Source: Cladochytrium replicatum (Eukaryota; Chytridiomycota; Chytridiomycetes; Cladochytriales; Cladochytriaceae). From it: a stretch of DNA of 64,000 nucleotides. Every line of letters starts with the position of its first letter. The first letter of the stretch is position 1. A program made the position numbers and the translations under genes. Below are positions 9,930 to 20,023 of this stretch, piece after piece. The stretch covers positions 1 to 64,000 of the forward strand of contig JAHLKD010000064.1 of the NCBI GenBank assembly GCA_025526935.1. The letters run 5' to 3'. A model generated the notes under the pieces. That model was not told the DNA's origin. It saw only the letters and a program-made list of their open reading frames with translations, and ran no database searches.

Positions 9930-10990
9930 CTTCAAGATCAAGGTTCCGATCTGAACCTCCAAGAGCTAGAATCGTGCGACCCCGGGGAGTTGGAGAAGGA
10001 ACTGACCCTTGCCCGCTGGCCAGACTCAGTGTACCAACAGCGGGGTACTTCTTCACCCGAGCTTGTATGAGGTGCTACTCGCGCTCGGGTGGCTGAGCGG
10101 GAATCCAACTCCAAAGTTTGCTAGGAACGTACCTCAAAAAATTACGTGACCCCAGCGGTAGGATCGGTTACGCATCTGTACACGCTCGCCAGACTCGGGA
10201 TACCAACATCGATGTACTTCTTGTGGGTATGGTATCACGTAACCCTTGGGATCGAGGTACAGATCTGGACCTCGAGTAGCTAAACTCACGCGACCCCTGC
10301 GGTAGGATCGGGTACGGATTCTTACCTGCTCGCCAGACTCGGTATACCAACATCGATGTGCTTCTATTCCGCTTGTATGACGCGCTACTCGCATGCGGGT
10401 GTGGTATCACGTAACCCTTGGGATCGAGGTACAGATCTGGACCTCGAATAGCTAAAATCACGCGACCCCTGGGGTAATCGGGTACGGATTCTTACCTGCT
10501 CGCCAGACTCGGTATGCCCCCATCGATGTACTTCTATTCCGCTTGTATGAGGCGCTACTCGCATGCGGGTATGGTATCACGTAACCCTTGGGCTCGAGGT
10601 ACAGATCTGGACCTCGAGTAGCTAAACTCACGGCCCCTGGGGTGGGATCGGGTACGGATTCTTACCTGCTTGCCAGACTCGGTATACCAACATCGATGTA
10701 CTTCTATTCCGCTTGTATGAGGCGCTACTCGCATGCGGGTGTGGTATCACGTAACCCTTGGGATCGAGGTACAGATCTGGACCTCGAGTAGCTAAACTCA
10801 CGGCCCCTGGGGTGGGATCGGGTACGGATTCTTACCTGCTCGCCAGACTCGGTATACCAAAAGTGGCCCTCTTCATCTAGTTGGCTTGTATGGGGTGCCA
10901 GTCGCGCGCGAGCGCGGTTGAGCCGGAAACCAACTCCAAAGTTTGCGAGGTACGGACCTTGCGAAGTCGCGTGACTCATAGTACCCGGTT
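9930..10990 (+). repeat. Hairpin-bearing tandem head array, period 170 bp
   Basis: The segment atcgaggtacagatctggac recurs at about 10,251, 10,421, 10,591 and 10,761, exactly 170 bp apart. More diverged units lie on both sides (around 9950-10,135 and 10,905-10,990). Each unit contains an inverted repeat TCGAGGT...ACCTCGA with a loop of 4-10 bases. The central units are nearly identical, so the array homogenised recently. It has no convincing open frame. Confidence 0.9.
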
Positions 10991-11939
10991 GGAACCACTT
11001 TCCCGCGTGCAAGAGCAGGACAGAAGAACAGCTACTCCACATTGAAACTGCCGTGTTTCCTCTACATTCACCCGAACCAAATTAACTTCTACACTGCGCA
11101 GATGCAATCGATTCAGACCCTATCCATATTCCGCGGACATTGCGCCGTTCTGAGTTGTCTGAGTCGGAATTGGTTCGCGGTTCAGTCTGAATCTGTCCGT
11201 CTTTTAACTGACCCTATCGTACAGGAGGGAAATTCCGTGCCTTTACTTGAAAAAGATTGCCTACTTCGTGCCACATCCACCCGCGATGAAGTCCCTTCTC
11301 TTCCTATATCTACAAAATACGGAAAAGTTTACAGAGCTTGCTCGAATTTGCCGTGGTCTTTTTCAGCTTCAAGAAGATGTTACTCTGCTGTCCGAAACTT
11401 TCTCAGATCATGGATGCCACTTTCTGGACTTCGCTGTTTGGAAATACCCTCGAGAAGCTGTGGTATGGACACGGAGAGGGAGGTGGGATCCACTATCTAT
11501 AGCAGGACCACCCTGTGGTCTGGCCTGCCTCTGGTTTCCTGACAAGGATATCTCCCGTTGTGGCTGAGAAGCTTGTTATCGCGCGGTGTAAGGTTGGTGG
11601 AGATTTTGGACAATCAAATACAAAGAATCAGTTCTCTACTCCAGTAGCATGCTCTTGCCCACGAAATCAAAGGACTCTCGCCCAACAGCATCATCGCTCA
11701 GCCCATGAAATGAAAAGACTTAGTGAAAAACCAGCTACAAGAGAGACTGAGGTAGCATGAATTACAGTTGAAGCCGAATAAATTGCATCTGGAAGGTCCG
11801 TCCATGGTTAATAAAAATGGGTTGGACGGTCCGTCCGTGGCTGATAAATTCGAGGTGGACGGTCCGTCCGCATTTAATAAATTCGCGTCAGACGGTCCGT
11901 CCGAATGTTATTAACATTCCGGCTTGGAATAACTGTTAG
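9930..11939 (+). mobile_element. Repeat element copy C (long hairpin head array, body, palindromic tail)
   Basis: This is the second long copy of the family at 1100-2317, in the same orientation about 9.6 kb to the right. Its head is expanded to about six units of ~170 bp (9930-10990). The body (about 10,990-11,775) matches copy A closely, including gaaactgccgtgtttcctct and the run from gatgaagtcccttctcttcc on. The tail spans about 11,776-11,939. Copy A has lost about 9 bp and gained about 17 bp relative to this copy. Long frames in the body are out of phase between copies, so I do not call a gene. Confidence 0.75.
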
Positions 11940-12234
11940 AATAAATTGCATCTGGAAGGTCCGTCCATGGTTAATAAAAACGGGTTGGACGGTCCATCAG
12001 GGCCTATAAAAAAGGGTTGGACAGTGTGTCCACGCCTAATAAAAACGTGTCAGATAGTCTGTCTGTGGCTAATAAATTTGTGTCAGACAGTCCATCTGTG
12101 GCTTATAAATTCATGTCGGACAGTCCGTTCGTGGTTAGAAAATTTGAGTGGGACAGTCTGTCCGTGGTTAATAAATTTGTGTGGGATGGTCTGTCCGAAT
12201 GTTATTAACATTCTGGCTGGGAATGACTGTTAGG
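11940..12234 (+). repeat. Palindromic tail array D, decayed tandem copy
   Basis: It follows array C directly: the end ctgttag of C is joined to ataaattgcatctggaagg. It has about eight 33-bp units instead of five. Most palindromes show C-to-T or G-to-A changes, for example ggacagtgtgtcc and cagacagtccatctg, many of them at CpG sites. It closes with GAATGTTATTAACATTC and ggctgggaatgactgttagg. Confidence 0.85.
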
Positions 12235-12581
12235 TATACTCCGTTCGAGCACGATTGAGCAGAGTTGATCCTGAAACTCATACACGCCGTTCAATTGGTG
12301 TTGCATACTCTTATATTGTATGGCTTGAATACAAAACTACTGTTCTCAATGAGTAAATGGTACTGTGATTACAAAATAGTGCTTCAATCAGACAATGAAT
12401 TCTTTGTTCCTAAACAGGAACAAAGAATACCTTTGAACTGATCTAACACGTAATACAAGTAATATTACCATATTTGGTGACAACATAGAAGACATGTGGG
12501 TACGATTTTTTTCCACCATCATAAATACATATTACTCTCCCGAGTAAACAATTGTTATCACCTAAACAATTATAACCGACA
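12229..12581. mobile_element. Solo-LTR-like sequence related to the Copia element at 32.4-35.3 kb (fossil)
   Basis: The segment begins TGTTAG and ends CCGACA. Its last ~60 bp (cccgagtaaac, then a T-rich run, cctaaacaattataaccgaca) match the end of the left LTR of the Copia element (cccgagtaaac to ttaacaattacaactgaca). The middle is diverged and longer. I read it as an old solitary LTR. The left border overlaps the end of array D, so it is uncertain. Confidence 0.4.
12399..12428. repeat. Perfect 13-bp hairpin with 4-base loop
   Basis: ATTCTTTGTTCCT and AGGAACAAAGAAT flank the loop AAAC. All 13 pairs are Watson-Crick. It lies inside the solo-LTR-like sequence. It has no U-tract, and this is a eukaryotic context, so a rho-independent terminator is not the explanation. 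Confidence 0.9.
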
Positions 12582-12909
12582 GTGGGTTCAACCTCTGGGT
12601 TATCTTGCTGCGTTAGTACTGTGGTCGTGATTCCAGGCTAGCATATGGGAACGACTGCGGGTAGCTTGCTATTCCTATATATGTACCTTTGTTACCAGTA
12701 GAACACTATCTTCGCCTCACTGAGGCCAACTATAAAAAGGTAAATCAGAGAAATATTTACTTAGTAGGAGCAGTAGTTTAGCTATTAAACCGTATCTGTA
12801 TAAACTATGCTCGATGGTTGAATGGCGTGTATGAGTCTCAGGATCGAATCTACTTAACCACGAAGTAACAGAGTATACCCTACTCCAACAACGCCGAGTC
12901 CACCACCAG
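12582..12909. other. Intergenic, no gene seen
   Basis: The stretch between the LTR-like sequence and the 3' end of the methyltransferase gene contains short frames only. A weak B-box-like ggatcgaatct near 12,842 is not accompanied by a foldable tRNA. Confidence 0.5.
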
Positions 12910-14447
12910 TCAAACATCTGCTACAATTAAATCATAGAATGCAACAAAAAACCTAATAAAACTGTAACAAATGTAGAGCGACTGAAAAGCAAGAAACTGC
13001 GCTGAAAAAGCCATGTCCCACAGATCATTTGATTTTACTTGCTGGTTCAGCGTTGTTTGGCAGCCGTAACCTGCACCTATACCCTTACAATCAGCATCAA
13101 AGGACAATGACAATGCTGTGATACGTACAACATTTATAAATGCTTTGTTGTTTCCGGCGTTCTCAATGAACGTTTCCATAGTAGGGTCCCACTGTTCCAG
13201 AGGTATGCCAAGAGCAGGAGCCATGAATGGCTTGAGGGAAACCAAAGCCTTGCTCATATCCATCATCCATAGCTGACCAATTTCGCCACCCCATCCGCAC
13301 GGAACCTCCTTCGGTGCTACGGATATTTTATCGAAGCCACCGTGATTGCGGACAAATCCAGGGAGCTCTTGGGCTATGAAACATTTCAGCAATTCTTGCA
13401 ACAATGATTTATATGATTCATACTTACCGATGTTCACATTGAAACCTCGTGCTTGGAAAAGTCCCGTTGAGAGTCGCCTCATATCTTTTTCAAGCTGACT
13501 TGGTGTCCCATAGTTTGAGAATAAAGTGGTGATCTGGTTAGGAAAGGAATAATTAGTCGCTAGATGAACTGACATATATTTTGTTTTTACTTCAACGAGG
13601 TGCAAGATTCCCCCGGGCTTGAGGACTCGATGTAGTTCGGCAATGACACCTGGCCACTTTGCGTCCGGGACACCAAATACCAGTAGCTGTTGGTGAACTG
13701 TTACGATGTGGTTAAACTAGGCGGCTGATCGGATTGCTGAACAGTACCTACCGTAGTCGAAGGTGTTGTCATCGACTTAAGCCAAAATTCAAGTTCATTA
13801 ATCTCCAACGCTTTGCTTGTTCTTTCCCTGCTCGCTTACATGGAAGTCTCTCCATGACGTTGGCCTGCACCAAGTTAATTTCGTTCGGCCCCGCGATTTC
13901 CTGGAAAGTTTCTGCCCAAGCAGTTGAAGTTATATCCTGCGAAAAAGCATTTCAATCTCGCCACATAGATGGAGGATGTCCCATACCACTCCAAAGTACC
14001 TTCCACTTGGGAAGTCCCGGTTCATTTCTGCAAGCCAAATTCCGGTGCCACACCCAACATCCAGCACGTTTATTCCTTTCCTTAGATCGGCCTCTGAGAC
14101 GCCAGCATAGTTTGGCCCACCATAGAGTTGGCGAATTAGGTGGTGCTGGAGGTTGAGTCGAGATCCTTCTTTAATATCATTCTATGATTCAGGATGCAGT
14201 TAGCTGCTATGCATATCTAAAAAAGGTATGAACATACTGGGAGCACGTATGGGGCGACCTTGACATCCTTTTGGATGACAGAGTAAGTCCAGGAAGCTCG
14301 CATGCTTGGCAACATACTAACCGCTTCATGGAACGTCCGCCCATCCTGAGCATCAGCTTCGTTGCCCACCCACGTTGCAGCTGCTTGCGTGTTCACCGCC
14401 GCCCTCGCGATCACCGGCTCCGTGTCCTTCGAACAAATGGTTCCCAT
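12910..14447 (-). CDS. Class I SAM-dependent methyltransferase
   Basis: The gene has several short introns. The chosen ATG gives an N-terminus MGTICSKD. A splice after APYVLP joins NDIKEGSRLNLQHHLIRQLYGG and then INVLDVGCGTGIWLAEM, the SAM-binding motif I. Later exons give ITSTAWAETFQEI, INLVQANVMERLP (motif II/III), DDNTFDYVHQQLLVFGVPDA (post-III) and IAELHRVLKPGGILHLVE (motif IV). Introns are read at about 13,937-13,986, 13,680-13,840 and 13,534-13,590. The second half (LFQARGFNVNIGKYES) fits the family of fungal methyltransferases of unknown substrate. Exact 5' and 3' exons are uncertain. MGxxCS at the start would allow N-myristoylation, which would be unusual. Confidence 0.85.
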
Positions 14448-14691
14448 TGTGCAACAAGTGGAGTTGATACAGAGAAAAAATTTTCTGCACCATCCCACCA
14501 ACCAGAAGACCCTTCTGCGCTCCAGCAATTTGTTTTTTATTCATAATTCATAAAAATGTTTATCCCTGAATTGACGTCAAATGTATTTTTATGAGATTTT
14601 CTGATCGCAAGCCTTTAACAATGTGGAAAGCACAAAAGTACTTTTTCTTAATCGAAGCCATTAACAATGGTTACGTAGACAGAAATTGCAA

Positions 14692-16786
14692 TCACTCAAG
14701 GTGGGGACCAGCAGCCTTAATCTCAGGTTGACTTCCATTCTCAAACTGCACAAAGTTCTTGATGAACAAGTTGCCCAACTGGTTCAATCTGGTGTGGAAA
14801 GTCTGGTCCCGAGTAATGCGAGCGGGGTTCAAGATCTCGGAAGGTACTCCGGGAACCGATTTAGGAACCTGGAGACCGAAGACCGGGTAGGTCTCATATT
14901 CGGCATTGTTCATATCCCCGGAGTGGATCTAAAAAGAAAACCTACGCTTAGCGAACAGTCATATAAGATACATGCAATGGTAGTACCGCATCGATAATGG
15001 CGCGAGAGTAGCTCAAGGGAATTCGAGAACCTTGTCCGTATGGACCCCCAGTCCAGCCAGTGTTGACGAGCCATGCGTTGGCCTGGTGAGCCTTAAGCTT
15101 CTCTGCAAGCATGGTGGCGTACTTGAAAGGGTGCCACACCAAAAAGGGTGCACCAAAGCATGAAGAGAATGTTGCGGTTGGTTCCGTTACTCCCTGTTCA
15201 GTTCCGGCAATCTTCGCAGTGTATCCAGAAATGAAGTGGTACATGAGCTGTTCTTCTGTGAGTTTAGAGACCTGCGATGTAACCACAATTAGCATGGGCT
15301 CATTAACGCAAGTAGTGGTAACTTACCGGAGGCAGCACACCAAAGGCGTCGCAAGTAAGCAGCACGATATTTTTGGGGTGACCTCCGACGCAAGGAACCT
15401 TAGCACCAGGGATGTACTCGATGGGGTAACTGACACGCGTGTTCTCGGTAATTTTAGTGCTCCTGAAGTCAACTACTCGCGAGTTTGTGTCGAAAGTGAC
15501 GTTCTCGAGGATACTTCCGAAGCGAATGGCGTTGTAGATCTCTGGCTCCTTCTCTGGAGAAAGATCCACTGCCTTTGCATAGCAACCTCCCTCAATGTTG
15601 AAAATACCGTCGTCTGACCAACAGTGCTCGTCATCTCCGATGAGAGATCGGCGTGGGTCAGCAGACAAAGTAGTCTTGCCGGTACCAGAGAGCCCGAAGA
15701 AAAGAGAAACATCCTTCTCTGGACCCTTGCCCTCATTTGCGGAAGCGTGGAGCGAAAGTACACCCTGGAGTGGCATCAAGTAGTGCATGACGGTGAAGAC
15801 ACTAATGTCCACAGTTAGCAACGAATTTCTCGAAGAAAAGCAAACAATATTACCCCTTCTTCATTTCACCAGCGTACTCGCTCCCGAGAATGACCATCTC
15901 TCGGTGCTCAAATGACAACGTGATCGAAGTTGGTGAAGTCATACCGCGAGTGTGCTTGTTCGCCAAGAACTGACCTGAGGAAATCGTAAGAACCTGAAAC
16001 ACCAGTGTTACATCAACTTTTCTTACCAGAGTTGATGATCGTAAAGTCAGGCTCCCCGAATGTCTCCAGCTCGCGCTCGGTAGCGCGGATCAACATGTTC
16101 TCCATAAAGAGTGCGTGGTAAGCTCGGGAGCAGATCACACGGATCTTCAATCGGTGGTTGGGGTCCCAGCCAGCGAACGCATCGATAACGTACAATCGCT
16201 GGCGGGTGTTGAGGTAGTCGACTGCACGCTGTCTGTTTACATCAAAAGATTCGTGGTTGAGCTATAAAAGCAAAACGATAAAACCCTTGAATTCGCATTA
16301 TGTAGATCAGACGTACTTTGATGTTGACAGATCCCCACCAAATGTTGTCAGAGTGAGGAGGCTCGTCCACAATGCGCTTGTCTGCGGGAGACCGACCAGT
16401 CTTCTTTCCGGATAGAGCTGCCAATGCACCTCGGGAAGTAATTGCCGATCCGGGTTCGTATTTGATCGCATGCTCATAGCAAAGAGCCGCCGAAGGGTTG
16501 CGAATAACCTCAATTTGGTCAGCTTGAATGCCAACCTGCTTTACAACAGACGCCTGCCATGGGGCAATCCCTGGAGCCAGCATTAAGAGATGGTTAGATC
16601 AAGGCCATAAGACCTCGCTGGGTTAAGAACACCACTCCTTTCTCAACAACACTTACGAGCAGGGTTTGTTGTCGAGAACGCACGGACGGCGACATTGGGG
16701 GAGGATCGGACGGCCGACAACACAGCAGCAGGAAGCTTTGCTTTTGCGGCCGACCGGAGGGCAGAGGCAGTCCGGAGAGAGTACAT
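14692..16786 (-). CDS. PCK1: Phosphoenolpyruvate carboxykinase (ATP), mitochondrial-type leader
   Basis: This enzyme converts oxaloacetate and ATP to phosphoenolpyruvate, the committed step of gluconeogenesis. The first exon (16,786-16,657) encodes [20 protein letters not shown], an Arg/Ala/Ser-rich start typical of a mitochondrial presequence. Later exons contain the family blocks [45 protein letters not shown], the P-loop [31 protein letters not shown] and [17 protein letters not shown]. The end is ...AAGPHLE, then stop. At least six short introns separate the exons. Length and motif order are those of complete ATP-PEPCK. Yeast PCK is cytosolic, so the apparent presequence is notable; early-diverging fungi may differ. 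Confidence 0.96.
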
Positions 16787-17310
16787 AGTGGGAGAATTTG
16801 TGATTCAGAGAGGACCCGAGGGGAGATAGCGAGGAATTACGGACGGAAAGTTTCTTTTTCAACGGCTGGATCGCAGATCTTTTTAAAGCAGAGACTCTCG
16901 CGACACAGGACGCGGGTTGGGGCGCAGGGGCACGGGGAATGCCGGGAGGGCTGTGCAACGGGGACCGGGCACGGGACCCACCACAAAGTGTCGGAGGAGA
17001 ATATCCGAGAATTTAAAGAAGTGATTTTGTTGAGTTGTTGGGGGTGTTGGAAGACGGGCGGGCGGTGGGCTCTGAAATATCTCCGAAACTCTAATTGGGA
17101 TCTCACAAGACACAGTGTATCATTCCACATTAAATTGGTGGTCAAGTACTGAAATAGACAACCCACCGTCATCACAGCACCCGATAACATCAAACGCCGT
17201 TCAGTACCACTCGCAGCGACGTCATCGCTTGCATCACCAAAACTGATAATGTTATTGAATTTCAAAATTACCGTTGTGTTAACGTAATTGTCAACCGCAA
17301 ATTGTCTCTG
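16787..17310. promoter_or_regulatory. Intergenic region upstream of PEPCK and downstream of GH30
   Basis: This 520-bp gap contains the PEPCK promoter. It is CG-rich near the gene (about 16,860-16,990) and AT-richer beyond. I see no gene in it and cannot name a specific operator. Confidence 0.5.
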
Positions 17311-19547
17311 TCACAGATCGATGTCTTCGATCACAATACTTTGGATCATCCCGCCTACGCTCTCAAGGGTCAGGGTGCTAAACTTGGTGTCAATCGCAAC
17401 GGTGCTATCGTCCCATAACACTGAATGGTCTAACTTGGTCGTCATCACTTTCGCTTGGGTCGCACCAACCTTCAAGTAGCCGGCGAATTCCCACTTCCTG
17501 ATCTTCGATTCTCCCGGCTTAGTCAGGCACACTATCGCCAGCTTCCGCCCGGCAAGGTCATAGCCCACCACAGTGTCGTGCGAAGACTCTGTGCCGAGAA
17601 TAAGATATCCCGGACGAATGAAACGCGTGAAGTGGGCAAATACGTAAAGCTTGGTATACACCCACATCGGTTTGCCCAATTCCTGCCGAGATTTCGGTGC
17701 GACTTCACTAGTTGCGTCGCAATACGCATTCACCAGGCCCCACGACGACGAAGGTTCGATTGGTTGCCACCAGCACCAGCTTACGGGATTGAGGTGGTGG
17801 AAGTCCTCCAAAATAGTCGTAGCTAGTGCGAGCCCAGATCCTGATCAATATTCAAAAAAATTATTTACGATTCCAGTCGAAAAGTGTTTCCATAAACACA
17901 CCTTCGTCGTCCCCATACTCGCTCATGGCGATCGGAACCGCTCTATTCACTGCATCACGCAGTGCCTCTCGAGCTCTGTTGTCCCGATTGGGTGACTGCC
18001 CCTGATACGAGTGCACGTTGACCTTTCCGAGCATCGCCCCGACCGACTTTTCTGACATACGCTTTGCCTCGTCTAATCTGGCTAGCTTTCCCTTATAGTC
18101 CCTCCAGGTATCTGCGCAGGTCCGAGGGTCGTTTTCCTCAGGTCCGGCTACAACAACGTGGTGCAGTCCACGCGCATCTAGCTCCTCGCGCAAATGCGCG
18201 ATTATAGTTCGCTGTTGATCTCGTGAGAGGTTGCACCCTTCCTGGTTCTTTGGGAACTTCCAATATCCGGACGTCGGCTCGTTAATTGGGCTAACCGATT
18301 TGACGTCCACTTTATAACGGGAGATGAATTGCTGAGCAACAATCGCGAGATAGACAGCCCAATCCTTTTTGTTCCAGCTCTGTAAGGTTCCGCCGGCTGA
18401 GCTTTTCTGTTTTGTCATCCACCATCTAAATTTCAAACCAAAATCAGAACGGTACAAAGCAAAGGGATTAAAATTATGTCATACACTGGTGCATTCGAAA
18501 ACAGCTCAACGTTTGTGACACCGCGCTTTATCGCATGGTCCAGGATAGATCGTTGCGCTGCGTCTCGTGTCCAATCCCACGACTCTGAATCCGGATCTTG
18601 GTTTTGCCAGTTCACCCAGAAGCCCTCTATTCGCCTGTACCACGGAAAAACATCGGGCAACTTCTCCAATAGATTTCTCACATCTCCAGGGCGACCGCAG
18701 CTCCCAACATTGTATCGAACGATATTGAGCTCTGTCATATGCAAATTTTTTAGAGACGTTAAGCCATGGGCTTGATAATGGTGTTGCATTGCTTACTAAG
18801 TCCAGGCAATTCTTGATCAAAAAGGGACACAGTTCGATCTGTGAAAAGCAGATCGCAATACATAGATTCATGCGGAGACAAACCGACGTAGTTTGCCCAC
18901 CAGCCGAGGGAGCAGCCCCATCCCTTAAAAACTGACAGCGCGACCGGGGAGACACGACATGTTTGAAGCTGCGGAACGACGGGTGTCGGAGAGACTACTC
19001 TTCCGGGTGATGTGGACGTTGAACTGGAGCCAGTGAGAGATATGGAGCTCAGCCTGTGGGCTAGCAAGCTGATGCGGTGCACAGTGGATGTCGATTTTGC
19101 AGTGGATGTCTCTGCCTCGCGCGGTTCGGCCAAGTCAGAGCGTGTGACCTGTGATGCACGGTCGTCCGTCATAGCTCCAACGCTGCTCTCCATGTCGTCA
19201 TCCTCGTCTTCTTCGACGTCTGAGCTTTCGGGATTGTCACTTTTAAGAGCATTATCTACACGTAAGGCCGGAGGAGCTTTTGTAGCGATTGTCTGCGGCG
19301 GTTCCCACAAAGGAGTTTCTTCTATCGAGGCATTATAAGCAAAGGAGGGTGGTGGAGCATCATGATGGACTTCGTGAACCGAGTTCCACGACCATGCTGG
19401 TTGGAGAGCAGGGAGGTTCTGCGCAGGAGCGACTCTTTCAGTGCTTGTTGCAATTGACAAGGGAACATCCGGAAGGGCCGCCTGCTTCTGTTCAGCCCAA
19501 GGATCAAGATCCAGGTCGCCAGGGGGAAGAGGCCGTTGTTGAGCCAT
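17311..19547 (-). CDS. GH30-type glycoside hydrolase with a disordered acidic N-terminal extension
   Basis: It probably cleaves beta-linked galactan or glucan-type polysaccharide by the retaining mechanism. Exons are read as 19,547-18,797, 18,731-about 18,485, about 18,421-17,878 and about 17,842-17,311. The catalytic part starts with FKGWGCSLGWWANYVG (GH30 endo-beta-1,6-galactanase-like). It continues NIVRYNVGSCGRPGD, VELFSNAPVWWMT, SVSPINEPTSGYW with the acid/base Glu after Asn, and AMSEYGDD with the nucleophile Glu. The C-terminal part (SWCWWQPIEPSS onward) is the usual beta-sandwich. The first ~200 residues are odd: no signal peptide, Pro/Ser-rich, with the run DVEEDEDDDMESS. Either the true start is elsewhere or this is a non-secreted or unconventionally secreted enzyme. 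Confidence 0.88.
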
Positions 19548-20023
19548 GGTGGCTGTGTTGCCAAAACGAGAGCATTAAGAGGGTGTGATCCAGGCAAATC
19601 ACATCACAGAAAGTGGGTGATCTGGTCACAAAGGGGGACGAGAGAAAGTGCACTGAGCACAGGATCACTGTATTGAAATGTGCCTTGTGATGCTTGAGTG
19701 AAACGGCGTTCAGTAGCGATCATGGTCGTATCCAAGGTATTGAAAATTTGAATGCTAAATATAAATAGCTCGTAGCTCTGCTCCTTCTCGGCCTTGCCGC
19801 CAACTCTGGAATCTGGATCTCCGCCCGGCTATCGGCCAATACACATATATAAAAAAGCAGACACATGTAAATTAAAACGCGTGTCCGAGCCACACGGAAC
19901 GCGTTTTCGCGTTTGGGGTCCCAGTGGAGCACCCTACTTTCGCCTTCTCCGCTCCCCGCATCTAACACTCATATCTGGCCTACCCCCAACCCTGTCTCAC
20001 TCAGAAAAAGCGGCCATAGAGTC
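19548..20023. promoter_or_regulatory. Divergent promoter region between GH30 and tetraspanin genes
   Basis: These 476 bp separate two genes transcribed away from each other. I recognise no gene or clear repeat in it. An in-frame upstream ATG for the right-hand gene lies at 19,913. Confidence 0.5.

Noticed and set aside
10134-10461. Repeated frames such as RGPDLYLDPKGYVIP on the minus strand of the 170-bp array
   Set aside because: 170 is not a multiple of three, so the frames change between units; they are by-products of the tandem array.
12399-12428. Rho-independent terminator
   Set aside because: The stem is perfect but there is no T-tract, and the setting is a eukaryotic nuclear genome.
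12800-12860. Second tRNA-like sequence
   Set aside because: Only a weak B-box-like ggatcgaatct is present; no acceptor or anticodon stem can be formed.
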